Shown: positions 24,022 to 32,820 of the stretch, in pieces
Numbering within the stretch: the stretch's first letter is position 1
Layout: every line of letters starts with the position of its first letter
Source of the DNA: Brachybacterium sp. SGAir0954
GTDB lineage: Bacteria > Actinomycetota > Actinomycetes > Actinomycetales > Dermabacteraceae
Direction of reading: 5' to 3'
Assembly (NCBI RefSeq): GCF_005490785.1
Contig: NZ_CP027295.1
Span: 1,674,001 to 1,738,000 of the forward strand
Length of the DNA stretch: 64,000 nucleotides
The notes under the pieces: generated by a model
The model's input: only the letters and a program-made list of their open reading frames with translations
Database searches by the model: none
Told to the model about the DNA's origin: nothing
Program-made: the position numbers and the translations under genes

Positions 24022-25203
24022 TCAGGACCGCGTGGGGAACTGGCCCTCGGCCTCGATGCGGGCGTTGAGCTCGGCGAGGTACTCCTCCGCCGGGTAGTCC
24101 ACGAGGTCGATCTCGCGGCCGGTCCACGCGCTCAGCTGCATGCCGGAGGCGAGGCGCACGCCGTTGATCCCCTCGGCGCCGTCCGCGATGAGCGGGGTCC
24201 CGTCGAGCACGTGCGCGGCGAAGTTCTCGAGGACGGCGACGTGCTGGTGCCCCCACTGGGACTCGTAGTCCTTCTCCTCGGTGGTGAAGAGCTCCGAGGT
24301 GTCGATCATGCCGCGGAACAGGCGGCCCACGTCCTCCGCGGACATGCCGTCGGAGAGCGAGCGCTCGTCCTTCGTGAGCCGCGTGATGGTGACCTTCTTC
24401 GAGCCCTCCACGACGATCTTCCCGGCGTCGAACAGCATTTCGAGGCGATCGGTGCCGATGATGTCGTTCGTCGAGGTCATGAAGTGGCCGGTCGCGCCGT
24501 CGCCGAAGTCGACGACCGCATTGACCTCGTCCTCGGTGGCGATGTCGCGCTGGAAGCCGAAGGCGAGCTTCGCGAAGACCTTCTTCGGGGTGCCCGCGAG
24601 CCACTGCCACAGGTCCAGCTGGTGGGGCGCCTGGTTGACGAGCACGCCGCCGCCCTCGCCGCCCCAGGTCGCGCGCCACGCCGACTGGTCGTAGTACGCC
24701 TGAGGACGCCACCAGGTCGTGATGATCCACGAGGTGTGGCGCAGCTTCCCGAGCTCGCCGGAGTCGATGAGCGCCTTGAGGTCCGTGTACACGGGGTTCG
24801 TGCGCTGGTTGAACATGATCGCGAAGGTGGTCTCCGGATGCGCCGCCGCGAAGGCGTTCATCTCCTCGACCTGCTTCGTGTACACGCCCGCGGGCTTCTC
24901 GGTGAGGGCGTGGATGCCCTTGCCGATCGCGGCGATCGTGATCTCCGCATGGAGGAAGTGCGGCACCGTCGTGACGATCGCGTCGACGTCCCCGGAGTCG
25001 AGCATCGCCTCGTAGTCCTCGTACACCGGCACGCCCGGGTGCTTCTCGGCGGCGAGCTCGCGCTTGGCGGGATCGATGTCGGCGACCGCGCCGAGGCTCA
25101 TGCCCGCGACCTTGCCCTCCTGGAGGAGGCCGGCGTACATGCCTCCCTGCGCGCCGAGCCCGATGATGCCGAGCCGGACCGTCCTGTCCTGGGTCTCCGT
25201 CAT
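24022..25203 (-). CDS. Gfo/Idh/MocA-family NAD(P)-dependent sugar/polyol dehydrogenase
   Basis: A 393-residue oxidoreductase. The Rossmann fold starts LGIIGLGAQGGMYAGLL (about residue 10), followed by VADIDP, and the family active-site Lys motif TEKPAGVY (about 102). The C-terminal alpha/beta domain contains GGGVLVNQAPHQLDLWQWL with the conserved His (about 196). It oxidises a sugar or inositol-like hydroxyl to a ketone, which the downstream isomerase could then rearrange. The start has GAAGGAGA upstream. No transporter is adjacent in the window. Confidence 0.87.
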   Translation of the reverse strand: MTETQDRTVRLGIIGLGAQGGMYAGLLQEGKVAGMSLGAVADIDPAKRELAAEKHPGVPVYEDYEAMLDSGDVDAIVTTVPHFLHAEITIAAIGKGIHALTEKPAGVYTKQVEEMNAFAAAHPETTFAIMFNQRTNPVYTDLKALIDSGELGKLRHTSWIITTWWRPQAYYDQSAWRATWGGEGGGVLVNQAPHQLDLWQWLAGTPKKVFAKLAFGFQRDIATEDEVNAVVDFGDGATGHFMTSTNDIIGTDRLEMLFDAGKIVVEGSKKVTITRLTKDERSLSDGMSAEDVGRLFRGMIDTSELFTTEEKDYESQWGHQHVAVLENFAAHVLDGTPLIADGAEGINGVRLASGMQLSAWTGREIDLVDYPAEEYLAELNARIEAEGQFPTRS

Positions 25204-25705
25204 GGTGTCTCCTTCTCGTGCTTCATCGTCGATGGGCGCTGGTGGCCCAGGGTTCGGTGGTCCCGCCGGGACCGGAGCTGCTCGCCGTCCGCGCGGCGGG
25301 CGGTCGGGCACGGGGTGGCCGACGGCCGCGCCGGTGCGGTCCGGGAGGGCGCGCGGTGCCGGTTCGTTCCGGCACGTGCGCTCGCTGCTGAGGGGTCGGT
25401 GCTGATGGGTCGATCCTTCCTGCCCGGCGGGGAGGACGGGGCTTGTTGCCGGAGTTTGCAGTCGGCGTGTCGCCGCCGCCACCCGGCGGTGCGGGCCACG
25501 TCGTCGCCGGTCCGCGGCCGTGCACGGAGATGCTCCCCGACGGACGCTCCCGGGGCGCAGGGGACGCTGCGGTCGCCCCGCGGACCGCCGATCCGCTCAC
25601 GCCGACCGGAGGGCAGCGGGTGCGCAAGGAGGATTCGCCGGACGCTCCGATCGGTATTCGCGGAGTGCGGCCCGCGGATAGTGATGGGGTGCTCATGGAA
25701 CGTCT

Positions 25706-25730
25706 CCGGGTATGCCGCGTGCATATCCGG
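25706..25730. promoter_or_regulatory. Inverted-repeat operator candidate
   Basis: CCGGGTATGC, 5-base spacer CGCGT, GCATATCCGG: 10-base arms with one mismatch, inside an AT-rich island about 500 bases upstream of the dehydrogenase gene. The shape suits a LacI- or GntR-type repressor, but no such gene is nearby. Confidence 0.35.
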
Positions 25731-26105
25731 AAATTTGTGGTCCGTTTATCTCTGGGTCGTCGATCGGATATTCCGGTTCGGCGGATCTGGAAGTTCCGGG
25801 TGCTCCTGTCGGGAGCGATCCGTCGGGTCGCCCGAGGGTGAGCCAGGGGCTGGGGGGGCGGGTGTGGGGCAAGGGTGTTCCGGAGGTGACCGCCGGAGGT
25901 CCTTGAGGCGTCGGCGAGTGTGGCGCCTGGTGGTCGGGCATCGGCCCCTCGCCGCTTGCGGGGAGGGGCCGGCGGCGCGGGGGTCGGTGGGTCGACGGTG
26001 GGGCGGCGGTCGGTGGCGCGCCGGTGGGGCGGCGGTGCTGCCGTCGTCCGACATGTCGCCCTCCCCGCCGCGCATCGCCGACGGTCGTTCCTCCCCACTC
26101 CATGG

Positions 26106-26114
26106 TTATCCACA
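26106..26114 (+). promoter_or_regulatory. DnaA-box-like 9-mer
   Basis: TTATCCACA matches the consensus DnaA box TTATNCACA exactly and lies next to an AT-rich stretch. It is a single copy, with no cluster and no dnaA or dnaN nearby, so it is not an origin. It could be a DnaA-responsive site for the DUF222/HNH gene or chance. Confidence 0.35.
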
Positions 26115-26162
26115 ATTTTCGTCGATCTGCCCGTGGGTCTGGTCTCGGGCGGTGCGACGGCA

Positions 26163-26168
26163 TAAAAT
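26163..26168 (+). promoter_or_regulatory. -10 box candidate for the DUF222/HNH gene
   Basis: TAAAAT is an excellent -10 hexamer in otherwise GC-rich DNA, about 110 bases upstream of the ATG. No consensus -35 sits at 17 bases. Confidence 0.35.
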
Positions 26169-26280
26169 GGTGGCACGGGATCGATGGTTCCCCGGATGTA
26201 CTCATGTGTGTCGTCGCGGAACGGTCCCCTTCTGTCATTCGGGGGATTTTGCGGATATCGGAGCGGGGGGAGGTGGGTCG

Positions 26281-27990
26281 ATGACGGCGACGGAGCTCGG
26301 GCGTGCCACGCAGCCGGTCAACGCGGGGGCCTGCCCCCAGCCGGAAGGCTCGGTGCCCGTTCCTGCCCGCCGTCCTGCCCGCCGTCCTGGCGCGGCTCTG
26401 CCGCGCGAGCTGCGCCGGCCGGTGCGGGGACGCAGCGAGGTCACCACCGAGAACATCGCGCGTCGTGCCCTCGTCGCCGAGGACTCCTCCGATGCCCTCG
26501 TGCTGCGGCGGATCCTCGAGCGTCGCCGCACCGCGCACGCCGCCCTGTACGTCGCCGAGCTCCGTGACCTCGCGGCGCTCGCTGACCCGGAATCGCTGGG
26601 CGACCCGGACCCGGGACCCTCGCACGAGACGAACGCGATCGCCGCGGGGATGGTCCTGCGCACGAGGCTCGGCCGTGCCGGACTGCGCCTCCGTGATGCC
26701 GGCATCGCGATCCGCGACCTCCCCCTCTGCCTCGACCGGGTCGAGTCCGGTGACCTGCCGTCGGAGTGGTTCGACCAGCTCATCCGCTCCGTCCGCGACC
26801 TCCTCCCCGAGCAGCGGCACCAGGTGGACGAGAAGGTCTCCGCCTGGCAGCTGGAGGCCCTGCCGCCGGAGCGCTTCCGCACCTTGTTGCGGCACCTGGT
26901 CCTGTGGTGCGGGCCCGAGGCCGCGGCCGCGACCCCCGCCGCGTCGCGCCACGTCAGCACGGATCTCACCGCCTCGGCGGACGGCACCGCCTGCATGACC
27001 GTCACCGGTCCGATCCCCGAGATCCTCGACCTCACGAAGCGCCTGGACCGGGCGGCGCACTCGGTGCAGGACGCCCAGCGGCAGGCGCTCGCGCGGATCG
27101 CCGAGGGTGGCCAGGACCAGCACATCCCCTGGGACCTCCACGGCGAGGCCGCGGCGACCGGGCGGCCGATGAGCCTCGGCGCGATCCGCTACGTGCTCAT
27201 GACCCGTTCGGAGATCGGGACCGACGGCGTCCCCGTACCCAGGATGCCGCTGCGCATGAACCTCGTGGTGCCCGTCCTCTCCCTGCTGGGGCTGTCCGAC
27301 GCCCCCGCCACCCTCGAGGGCGTCCACCCCGTCCCGATCGCCATGGCGCGGGATCTGTGCGCCGACGCGGCCGTCTGGCACCGTGTGCTCACCGACCCCG
27401 TCACCGGGGAGTTCCTCCCCGTGGCCGCGCAGCAGTACCGGCCGACGGCCGCGATGGTCGAGCACGTGAAGCTCATCGACCCGACCTGCGCCCTCCCGGG
27501 CTGCACCCGGCGCCTCGCCGACGTCGGCGAGGTCGACCACATCGAGGAGTTCGACCACCTCCACCCCCGAGACGGTGGGCCGACGACCCCCGCCAACCTG
27601 CACGGGCTGTGCCGTGAGCACCACCGCGCGAAGACCCGCGGCGACCTCGACCCGGATGTCACGGCGGGCGGGCGCTCCACCCGTTGGAGCGTGCACGGGA
27701 CCCACTGGATGGACGTCGCGCGCAACCGCGACCTCGTCACCCAGACCCTCGCCCGGGACCTCGCGCGGGCATGGAGGGTGTTCCAGGAGCGGCTCCACGA
27801 GGCCGAGGTCTTCGCCCAGATGCGGAGAGAGGGGGTGATCCCCGTGACCCCCGCGGATCACGCCGCTGAGCGCCGGCGGCAGCGGTGGGGCGACCATCTC
27901 GTCGCCCACTACACGCACTGGGAGGGGCCGCCCGGGACGGACCCGCCGCCACCGCCGCCGCTGCCCGAGGACGAGCCGCCGCCGTTCTGA
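26281..27990 (+). CDS. DUF222 / HNH endonuclease-domain protein (13E12-repeat family)
   Basis: A 569-residue protein. The DUF222 region spans about residues 100-330 (helical, e.g. DQLIRSVRDLLPEQRHQVDEK). The C-terminal HNH nuclease reads DPTCALPGCTRRLADVGEVDHIEEFDH...TTPANLHGLCREHHRAK (about 400-465), with the zinc Cys pairs and His residues intact. The last 20 residues are a Pro/Glu tail. These multicopy actinobacterial proteins have no settled role; group-mobile, repair and defence functions have been suggested. A purine-rich GGGGGGAGGTGGG precedes the ATG, which gives the full family N-terminus. Confidence 0.85.
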   Translation: MTATELGRATQPVNAGACPQPEGSVPVPARRPARRPGAALPRELRRPVRGRSEVTTENIARRALVAEDSSDALVLRRILERRRTAHAALYVAELRDLAALADPESLGDPDPGPSHETNAIAAGMVLRTRLGRAGLRLRDAGIAIRDLPLCLDRVESGDLPSEWFDQLIRSVRDLLPEQRHQVDEKVSAWQLEALPPERFRTLLRHLVLWCGPEAAAATPAASRHVSTDLTASADGTACMTVTGPIPEILDLTKRLDRAAHSVQDAQRQALARIAEGGQDQHIPWDLHGEAAATGRPMSLGAIRYVLMTRSEIGTDGVPVPRMPLRMNLVVPVLSLLGLSDAPATLEGVHPVPIAMARDLCADAAVWHRVLTDPVTGEFLPVAAQQYRPTAAMVEHVKLIDPTCALPGCTRRLADVGEVDHIEEFDHLHPRDGGPTTPANLHGLCREHHRAKTRGDLDPDVTAGGRSTRWSVHGTHWMDVARNRDLVTQTLARDLARAWRVFQERLHEAEVFAQMRREGVIPVTPADHAAERRRQRWGDHLVAHYTHWEGPPGTDPPPPPPLPEDEPPPF

Positions 27991-28024
27991 GCCGTTCCCG
28001 GCCGAACCCTGCCGCGCTGACCCC

Positions 28025-28516
28025 TCAGCCGGCGGCAGGCTCCGCGACGGGCAGCTCGAGCGTCATGAACACGCTGTGCGGGTCCTCGACATAGCTGCCG
28101 AACGGTCCGCACACCGTGAAGCCCCGCCGTGCATAGAGCCGCCGCGCCGGATCGAACAGCGGCGCGCTGCCGGTCTCGAGCGACACCCGGCCCAGCTGCC
28201 GCGAGCGCGCGTCGTCGAGCGCCACCTCGAGCAGCAGCGCGCCGATCCCGCGGCCGCGCAGCGCCGGGGAGGTGCGCAGCGACTTCAGCTCCGCATGCCC
28301 CGGGCCGAGGTCCGCGAGCGCGATCGTCCCGGCGACCTGCCCGGCCACCCGGGCCTCCCACATCCGCACCGCGGGGGAGCGGAGCCCCTCGAGGTCCAGC
28401 GCGTGACGGGACTCCGGCGGGGCGGTGGGCTCCAGCTCCGCGAGATGCGCTGCCAGGAAGGCGACCAGGTCAGGGTCCTCGAGATCCGCCGCGCGGACCG
28501 TCACATCGGTGCTCAC
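28025..28516 (-). CDS. GNAT-family N-acetyltransferase
   Basis: A 163-residue single-domain acetyltransferase. The acetyl-CoA-binding motif is SLRTSPALRGRGIGALLLEVAL (about residues 88-110), followed by VSLETGSAPLFDPARRLYARRGF, a combination common in small-molecule GNATs. It would transfer an acetyl group from acetyl-CoA to an unidentified amine. The GTG start at 28516 lies 6 bases behind a TACCGT box, consistent with a leaderless message. Confidence 0.85.
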   Translation of the reverse strand: MSTDVTVRAADLEDPDLVAFLAAHLAELEPTAPPESRHALDLEGLRSPAVRMWEARVAGQVAGTIALADLGPGHAELKSLRTSPALRGRGIGALLLEVALDDARSRQLGRVSLETGSAPLFDPARRLYARRGFTVCGPFGSYVEDPHSVFMTLELPVAEPAAG

Positions 28517-28522
28517 GGGGAG

Positions 28523-28528
28523 ACGGTA
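28523..28528 (-). promoter_or_regulatory. Leaderless -10 box of the GNAT gene
   Basis: TACCGT on the minus strand, 6 bases upstream of the GTG start at 28516; no ribosome binding site is visible. Confidence 0.5.
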
Positions 28529-28656
28529 GCCGCCGGTCGCCCACCGCCGGTCCTCCGCGGGCCGGTGCGATCGGATCGTGACCGGCTCACATCGAGCGGA
28601 GCTCGGGGCCGCCATCGGTGCAGCCGACGACGGGCCCGAGCGCTGTGCCGTGCGGC

Positions 28657-28977
28657 TCAGTCGACCTGGATCTCGCCCATCGGCCCCCATCCCTCGGCCT
28701 GGACCTGCTCCGAGACGATCTGCGGGGTCGCCGTGAGGTACTGCGGGAACTCCTCCTGCATCGCCTTGAAGTGCGCGGACTCCACGTGCGGGCCGGCGCC
28801 CTCGTCGGTGAACGCCTCGATGAGCACATAGGTGCTCGGGTCCTCGACGGAGCGGGACCACTCGAACCACTTGTTGCCCTCCTCGGCGCGGGTGGCCTCG
28901 GTGAAGGGGCGGGAGATCTCCGGCCAGCGATCGGCGAACTCGGGCTTCACGGGGAACTTGACGTTGATGAGGATCAT
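28657..28977 (-). CDS. Antibiotic-biosynthesis-monooxygenase-fold (ABM) small protein
   Basis: A 106-residue dimeric-type alpha/beta barrel protein. It begins MILINVKFPVKPEFADRWPE and contains EATRAEEGNKWFEWSRSVED, TYVLIEAFTDEGAGPHVES and HFKAMQEEFPQYL, the pattern of the YgiN/LsrG-like ABM family. Members oxidise quinols or remove reactive small molecules, usually without cofactor; the substrate here is unknown. An AGAAAGG-type site precedes the ATG. It stands alone, divergent from the lactate dehydrogenase gene. Confidence 0.82.
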   Translation of the reverse strand: MILINVKFPVKPEFADRWPEISRPFTEATRAEEGNKWFEWSRSVEDPSTYVLIEAFTDEGAGPHVESAHFKAMQEEFPQYLTATPQIVSEQVQAEGWGPMGEIQVD

Positions 28978-29111
28978 CCGGGGGCCTTTCTCCTGCGGTC
29001 TCGGTGCATGCCCATCCTCCCACCTCCGCCTCCGTGGTCCCGACGGGCGGCCCCCGGGCCCGGGACCTCGAACACCGACGAAGGTCCCGTGCCGCGCCGC
29101 GGCGCGAGGGC

Positions 29112-29117
29112 TAGATT
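29112..29117 (+). promoter_or_regulatory. Leaderless -10 box of the lactate dehydrogenase gene
   Basis: TAGATT ends 7 bases before ATG 29125, so transcription would start at the initiation codon. There is no ribosome binding site. Confidence 0.5.
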
Positions 29118-29124
29118 CGGTGCC

Positions 29125-30072
29125 ATGAGTGGAACCTCCAAGCTGACCGTGGTCGGAGCCGGCGCCGTCGGATCGAGCGTCGCCTATGCCGCGATGATCC
29201 GGGGCAGTGCCCGGCACATCGCCCTCTACGACATCGCCCCGGAGAAGACGGAGGCGGAGGTCCTCGACCTCGCCCACGGCTCCTTCTTCGCCGGGAGCGG
29301 GGAGATCACCGGCGGCAGCGACGTGTCCGTCGCCGCGGGCTCCGACGTCGTCGTCATCACCGCGGGGGCGAAGCAGAAGCCCGGGCAGACCCGCATCGAG
29401 CTCGCCGCGACGAACGCGCGGATCATGGACGCGCTCATGCCGCAGCTGCTCGAGGTCGCGCCGGACGCGATCTATGTCGTCGTCACGAACCCCTGCGACG
29501 TGCTCACCATGCTCGCTGCGGAGTCGAGCGGGCTGCCGCCGGAGCGGATCTTCGCCTCCGGCACCACCCTGGACTCCTCGCGGCTGCGCTGGGAGATCGC
29601 GCGCCGCGCGGGGGTCGCGACCTCGAGCGTCCACGCGCAGATCGTCGGCGAGCACGGCGACACGGAGCTCGCCCTGTGGTCGAGCGCGACGATCGGCACG
29701 GTCCCGATCCTCGACTGGACGCAGGACGGCGCGCCCCTGTTCATCCGCGAGGACCTCGACGCCATCGCGGCCGATGTGCGTGACGCCGCCTACACCGTCA
29801 TCCGCGGGAAGGGTGCCACGAACTACGCGATCGGCCTGTCCAGCGCGAGGATCGTCGAGGCGATCCTCCGCGACGAGCACGCGGTGCTCCCCGTCGCCCC
29901 CGTCCTGCACGGGGTCCACGGCCTGGACGGGGTGGCCCTCTCCGTGCCCTGCGTGGTCGACGCCGCGGGTGCGCGCCCGCTGCCGGGCACGCCCTTCGCC
30001 CCCGAGGAGCTCGACCGGCTCCACGAGTCCGCGGAGTCCCTGCGTCGCGTCGCGGCCGAGCTGCGCGGCTGA
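29125..30072 (+). CDS. ldh: L-lactate dehydrogenase
   Basis: A 315-residue NAD-dependent enzyme interconverting pyruvate and lactate. The nucleotide loop is VVGAGAVGSSVAYA; NAD specificity Asp lies in IALYDI; the mobile substrate loop is GAKQKPGQTRIEL with its Arg; TNPCDVLT, TTLDSSRLRWEIA (substrate Arg) and VGEHGD (catalytic His about 180) complete the active site. Gln in the GAKQKPGQ loop favours lactate over malate dehydrogenase. Length is normal. It is monocistronic and probably leaderless. Confidence 0.93.
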   Translation: MSGTSKLTVVGAGAVGSSVAYAAMIRGSARHIALYDIAPEKTEAEVLDLAHGSFFAGSGEITGGSDVSVAAGSDVVVITAGAKQKPGQTRIELAATNARIMDALMPQLLEVAPDAIYVVVTNPCDVLTMLAAESSGLPPERIFASGTTLDSSRLRWEIARRAGVATSSVHAQIVGEHGDTELALWSSATIGTVPILDWTQDGAPLFIREDLDAIAADVRDAAYTVIRGKGATNYAIGLSSARIVEAILRDEHAVLPVAPVLHGVHGLDGVALSVPCVVDAAGARPLPGTPFAPEELDRLHESAESLRRVAAELRG

Positions 30073-30106
30073 GCCCGACGAGTCCCGGCCGAGCGCGCGG
30101 AGGAGC

Positions 30107-30889
30107 TCAGCCCGCGGCGAGGGCGACGTCGGCGGCGAGCACCGCCGGCCAGCCGGCGACCTCCGCGCGCGTCGAGGCGATCTGCAGGGACGACTGCGGC
30201 AGGAGCTCGTGCAGGCGCTCCGCCGTCGAGACCGGGTGCCCCGGATCGTCGGTCCAGGCGAGGATCGTCACCGGCACGTCGATCCGGGCGATCGCCTCGG
30301 GGGAGGGGAGGTCGCTCAGCGCCGCCCCGCGGTACACCGAGGGCAGCAGCGCCTCCCGCACCTGCGGCAGGGTCTCCGGCGTGCCGATCTGGGCGGGCGG
30401 TCGGTGCACGTCGCGGCTCGCCGCGAGGAAGCGCTCCATCCCGTGCTGCTCGACGAAGTCCGCGAGACGCTCGTAGTTCTCCGCCTGCGCGACCCGGGTC
30501 CCCCAGGCGGTGGAGGGGATGAGCAGGGTGAGCGAACTGAACCGGCCCGGATCCCGCACGGCCGCGTGCAGCAGCGTCGCGCTCCCCATCGACGGCCCCG
30601 CCCCGTGCACCGCCTCCCCGGGGAAGCGGTCCTCGAGCAGCGCGAGCAGATCCTCCGCGAGCCGCGGCCAGGTGTAGTCCTCCGGGACCGTCCTCCCTGT
30701 CGAGTCCCCGTGGCCGCGCGCGTCGTAGCGCAGCAGCCGCGTGCCGGAGAGCCCGCGCCCCAGGTCCAGGTCGATCATGCGGTCCCGCGCCCGCGACGAG
30801 GTGAGCCCGTGGAGCTGGACCACGGGATGCCCGTGCTCGTCGCTGAAGGAGGTGGCGAGCTCCGCTCCCGGGACACGGAACGATGACAA
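30107..30889 (-). CDS. Alpha/beta hydrolase, TTG start
   Basis: A 260-residue cytosolic hydrolase. Seen: VVQLHGLTSSR (oxyanion region), DARGHGDS, nucleophile elbow GPSMGSATL (Ser about residue 104), acid loop ILAWTDDPGHPVS (about 215). The terminal catalytic His is not in an obvious GH motif: the sequence after the acid is RLHELLPQSSLQIASTRAEVAGWP, so the triad may be incomplete or rearranged. TTG 30889 is chosen because GGAGG sits 5-6 bases upstream and no ATG or GTG fits; the alternative would lack the first strand. It is divergent from the condensation-domain gene, 48 bases away. Confidence 0.78.
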   Translation of the reverse strand: MSSFRVPGAELATSFSDEHGHPVVQLHGLTSSRARDRMIDLDLGRGLSGTRLLRYDARGHGDSTGRTVPEDYTWPRLAEDLLALLEDRFPGEAVHGAGPSMGSATLLHAAVRDPGRFSSLTLLIPSTAWGTRVAQAENYERLADFVEQHGMERFLAASRDVHRPPAQIGTPETLPQVREALLPSVYRGAALSDLPSPEAIARIDVPVTILAWTDDPGHPVSTAERLHELLPQSSLQIASTRAEVAGWPAVLAADVALAAG

Positions 30890-30925
30890 CGCGGCCTCCG
30901 ATGGCGAGGGGGAACAGGTGGCGCT

Positions 30926-30931
30926 TACCGT
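30926..30931 (+). promoter_or_regulatory. Leaderless -10 box of the condensation-domain/GNAT gene
   Basis: TACCGT ends 6 bases before ATG 30938 in the 48-base divergent intergenic space; a second overlapping TACCGT (30931-30936) lies closer. Confidence 0.45.
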
Positions 30932-30937
30932 ACCGTC

Positions 30938-32719
30938 ATGCGGCTCACCCACGTCGATCAGCTCCGGCTCCCCTTCGGTGCCCTGCGCAGCTACCAGGTC
31001 ACGGCGACCCCGGAGCCCGCGGGCTCGGCCGCCGCCGAGCTGCCCGTCTCCTTCGACCAGGCGCGCCACGTGGGTGCCGGGGACCGCCCCGGCTCCTGGA
31101 TGGCCGTGTCGATCCGCCTGCGCGAGCCCGTCGTCCCGGAGGACCTCGCCGCCGCCTGGCTCGCCGTCGTCGCCCGCCACGGCACGCTCCGCACCGGCTT
31201 CGTGCAGGACGAGGACGGCGGCGTGCACCTGCGCCGGCTGCGGATCGGCCCGGGCCGTTGGGAGGACCACGAGATCGCCCCCGGCCGCTCGATGAACGCC
31301 GCGCTGCAGGAGGTGCTCGACGCGAGCTGCCGCCCGCTCTCCGCGCCCTCGCACAGGCTCTGCACGATCGACACCGCCGTCGGCCCCACCCTCGTCATCG
31401 CCTCCGACCACGCCCATGTGGACATGTGGTCGATGCTCGTCCTCGCCCGCGACCTGCTCGCCGCTCTCGCGGACATCCGCGCCGGGAGGGAGCCCACCGA
31501 GGGCTGGGTCCCCGAGTTCGCCGAGCACACCGCCGTGCTCGAGCGGCGCACCGCGGTGCCCGAGGAGGTGCACCGCCGCTGGGCGGAGATCCTCGCCGCG
31601 GGGGAGGACGTCATGCCGCGCTTCCCACTGCCGCTCGGCGACCCGGCCCCGCAGCCCGAGCGGGTCGAGGTGCGCGACGTGCTGGACGTCGACGACACCG
31701 CCGCCCTCAGCGCGCAGGCGCGGGCCGACGGCGTCTCCACCCTCGCCCTCACCACGTCCCTCATGACGCAGGTGACGCGCGACCTCGCTGACGCCCCGCT
31801 GCGCGCCGTGTTCCCCGTGCACAGCCGCTACGACAAGACCTGGCACGACTCCGTGGGCTGGTTCATCACGAACTCCGTGCTCGAGAGCGCCGACGCGTCC
31901 CCGCAGGCGGCCGCCGCCGCGGTCAAGGAGGCCATCGCGCTCGGCTCCTGGCCGCTGCGCGAGGTGCTCGCCCCCTGGGGCGGCATGCCCGAGGCGCCCG
32001 GCATGTTCGCGCTGTCCTGGCTGGACCTGCGGCGCCTCCCCGTGCGGATCGACGACATCGGGCTCGAGGCGCAGTACGTGAGCTCCGGGATCCGCACCTC
32101 CGGCGTCATGCTCTGGTTCATCCTCGACGACGCCGGTGTGCACCTGCGCTGCCGCTACCCGGACACCTCGCAGGCCCGGGAGAGCGTGGGCACCTGGCTC
32201 GACGCGCTCGTCGCGCTGCTGCGCTCGACGGCGCGCGCCTCCGCCGGCACGCGGCTGCTCGCCGGCGGCCGCGAGTACCGCGTCTCCCGTGCCCGGCTGG
32301 CCGACGTCCCCGCGATCGTCGCCCTGCTCACGGACGACGAGCTGGGCCGCACCCGGGAGGGCGCCGACCTCGAGCGGTACGAGGCGGCGCACGAGGTGCT
32401 CTCCCGCGACGGCGCCCACTACCTCGCGGTCGTGCGCGACGCCGAGGAGCGGATCGTCGGCACCATGCAGCTGACGATCATCCCCGGCCTCTCCCGCGGC
32501 GGCACGACCCGCCTGCAGATCGAGGGGGTGCGCGTCGCCAGGGCCGAGCGCTCGCACGGGCTCGGCACGGCGATGCTCACCTGGGCGCACGAGCACGGCC
32601 GCTCCCGCGGGGCCGCGCTCTCGCAGCTCACCACCGACGGCACGCGGACCGCGGCGCAGCAGTTCTACGCGCGGCTCGGCTACGAGGCGAGCCACGTGGG
32701 GCTCAAGCGCCCCCTGTGA
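30938..32719 (+). CDS. Condensation-domain acyltransferase fused to a GNAT acetyltransferase
   Basis: A 593-residue fusion. Residues about 25-430 follow the chloramphenicol-acetyltransferase/NRPS condensation fold: the active-site motif appears as SDHAHVDMWSM (HxxxD, about residue 158) and later FPVHSRYDKTWHDSVGWFITNSV matches the core preceding the solvent channel. No adenylation or carrier domain is present, so it resembles stand-alone PapA-type acyltransferases. Residues about 440-593 are a GNAT domain (VRVARAERSHGLGTAMLTWAHEHG, QQFYARLGYEAS). Two acyl-CoA-type transferases in one chain suggest double acylation of one acceptor; the product is unknown. A possible leaderless promoter is upstream. 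Confidence 0.8.
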   Translation: MRLTHVDQLRLPFGALRSYQVTATPEPAGSAAAELPVSFDQARHVGAGDRPGSWMAVSIRLREPVVPEDLAAAWLAVVARHGTLRTGFVQDEDGGVHLRRLRIGPGRWEDHEIAPGRSMNAALQEVLDASCRPLSAPSHRLCTIDTAVGPTLVIASDHAHVDMWSMLVLARDLLAALADIRAGREPTEGWVPEFAEHTAVLERRTAVPEEVHRRWAEILAAGEDVMPRFPLPLGDPAPQPERVEVRDVLDVDDTAALSAQARADGVSTLALTTSLMTQVTRDLADAPLRAVFPVHSRYDKTWHDSVGWFITNSVLESADASPQAAAAAVKEAIALGSWPLREVLAPWGGMPEAPGMFALSWLDLRRLPVRIDDIGLEAQYVSSGIRTSGVMLWFILDDAGVHLRCRYPDTSQARESVGTWLDALVALLRSTARASAGTRLLAGGREYRVSRARLADVPAIVALLTDDELGRTREGADLERYEAAHEVLSRDGAHYLAVVRDAEERIVGTMQLTIIPGLSRGGTTRLQIEGVRVARAERSHGLGTAMLTWAHEHGRSRGAALSQLTTDGTRTAAQQFYARLGYEASHVGLKRPL

Positions 32720-32723
32720 CATG

Positions 32724-32763
32724 CACGAGGCCGGGCCGTCCTGAAGGACGACCCGGCCTCGTG
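32724..32763. terminator. Bidirectional hairpin between convergent genes
   Basis: CACGAGGCCGGG...CCCGGCCTCGTG, continuing as CGTCCT/AGGACG after one C-A mismatch, with a 2-base turn. It is placed between the ends of the condensation/GNAT gene and the Rpf gene and can serve both. Confidence 0.7.
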
Positions 32764-32820
32764 GTGCCGGAGCCGGCGGGACGTGCCCGCCGCTGCTCAG
32801 GATCCTGGGTTCAGGGGTGC

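Larger units (their letters stand above)
25204..26280. other. About 1.1 kb non-coding region with AT-rich islands
   Basis: No open frame here shows a recognisable protein, and none has convincing start signals. Two islands of unusually low GC stand out: about 25690-25790 and 26100-26260. The first holds an imperfect inverted repeat (25706-25730) and CGGA-TAT-TCCG (25766-25776). The second holds a DnaA-box-like 9-mer (26106-26114) and TAAAAT (26163-26168). It probably carries the divergent promoters of the dehydrogenase operon and the DUF222/HNH gene. Confidence 0.55.

Noticed and set aside
26106-26114. Replication origin at the DnaA-box-like sequence
   Set aside because: Only one box, with no dnaA, dnaN, gyr or parAB genes and no box cluster.
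25223-26176. A 317-codon minus-strand frame filling the long spacer
   Set aside because: Composition is almost all Pro, Arg, Thr and Ala with no start signal; it looks like chance openness in GC-rich DNA.
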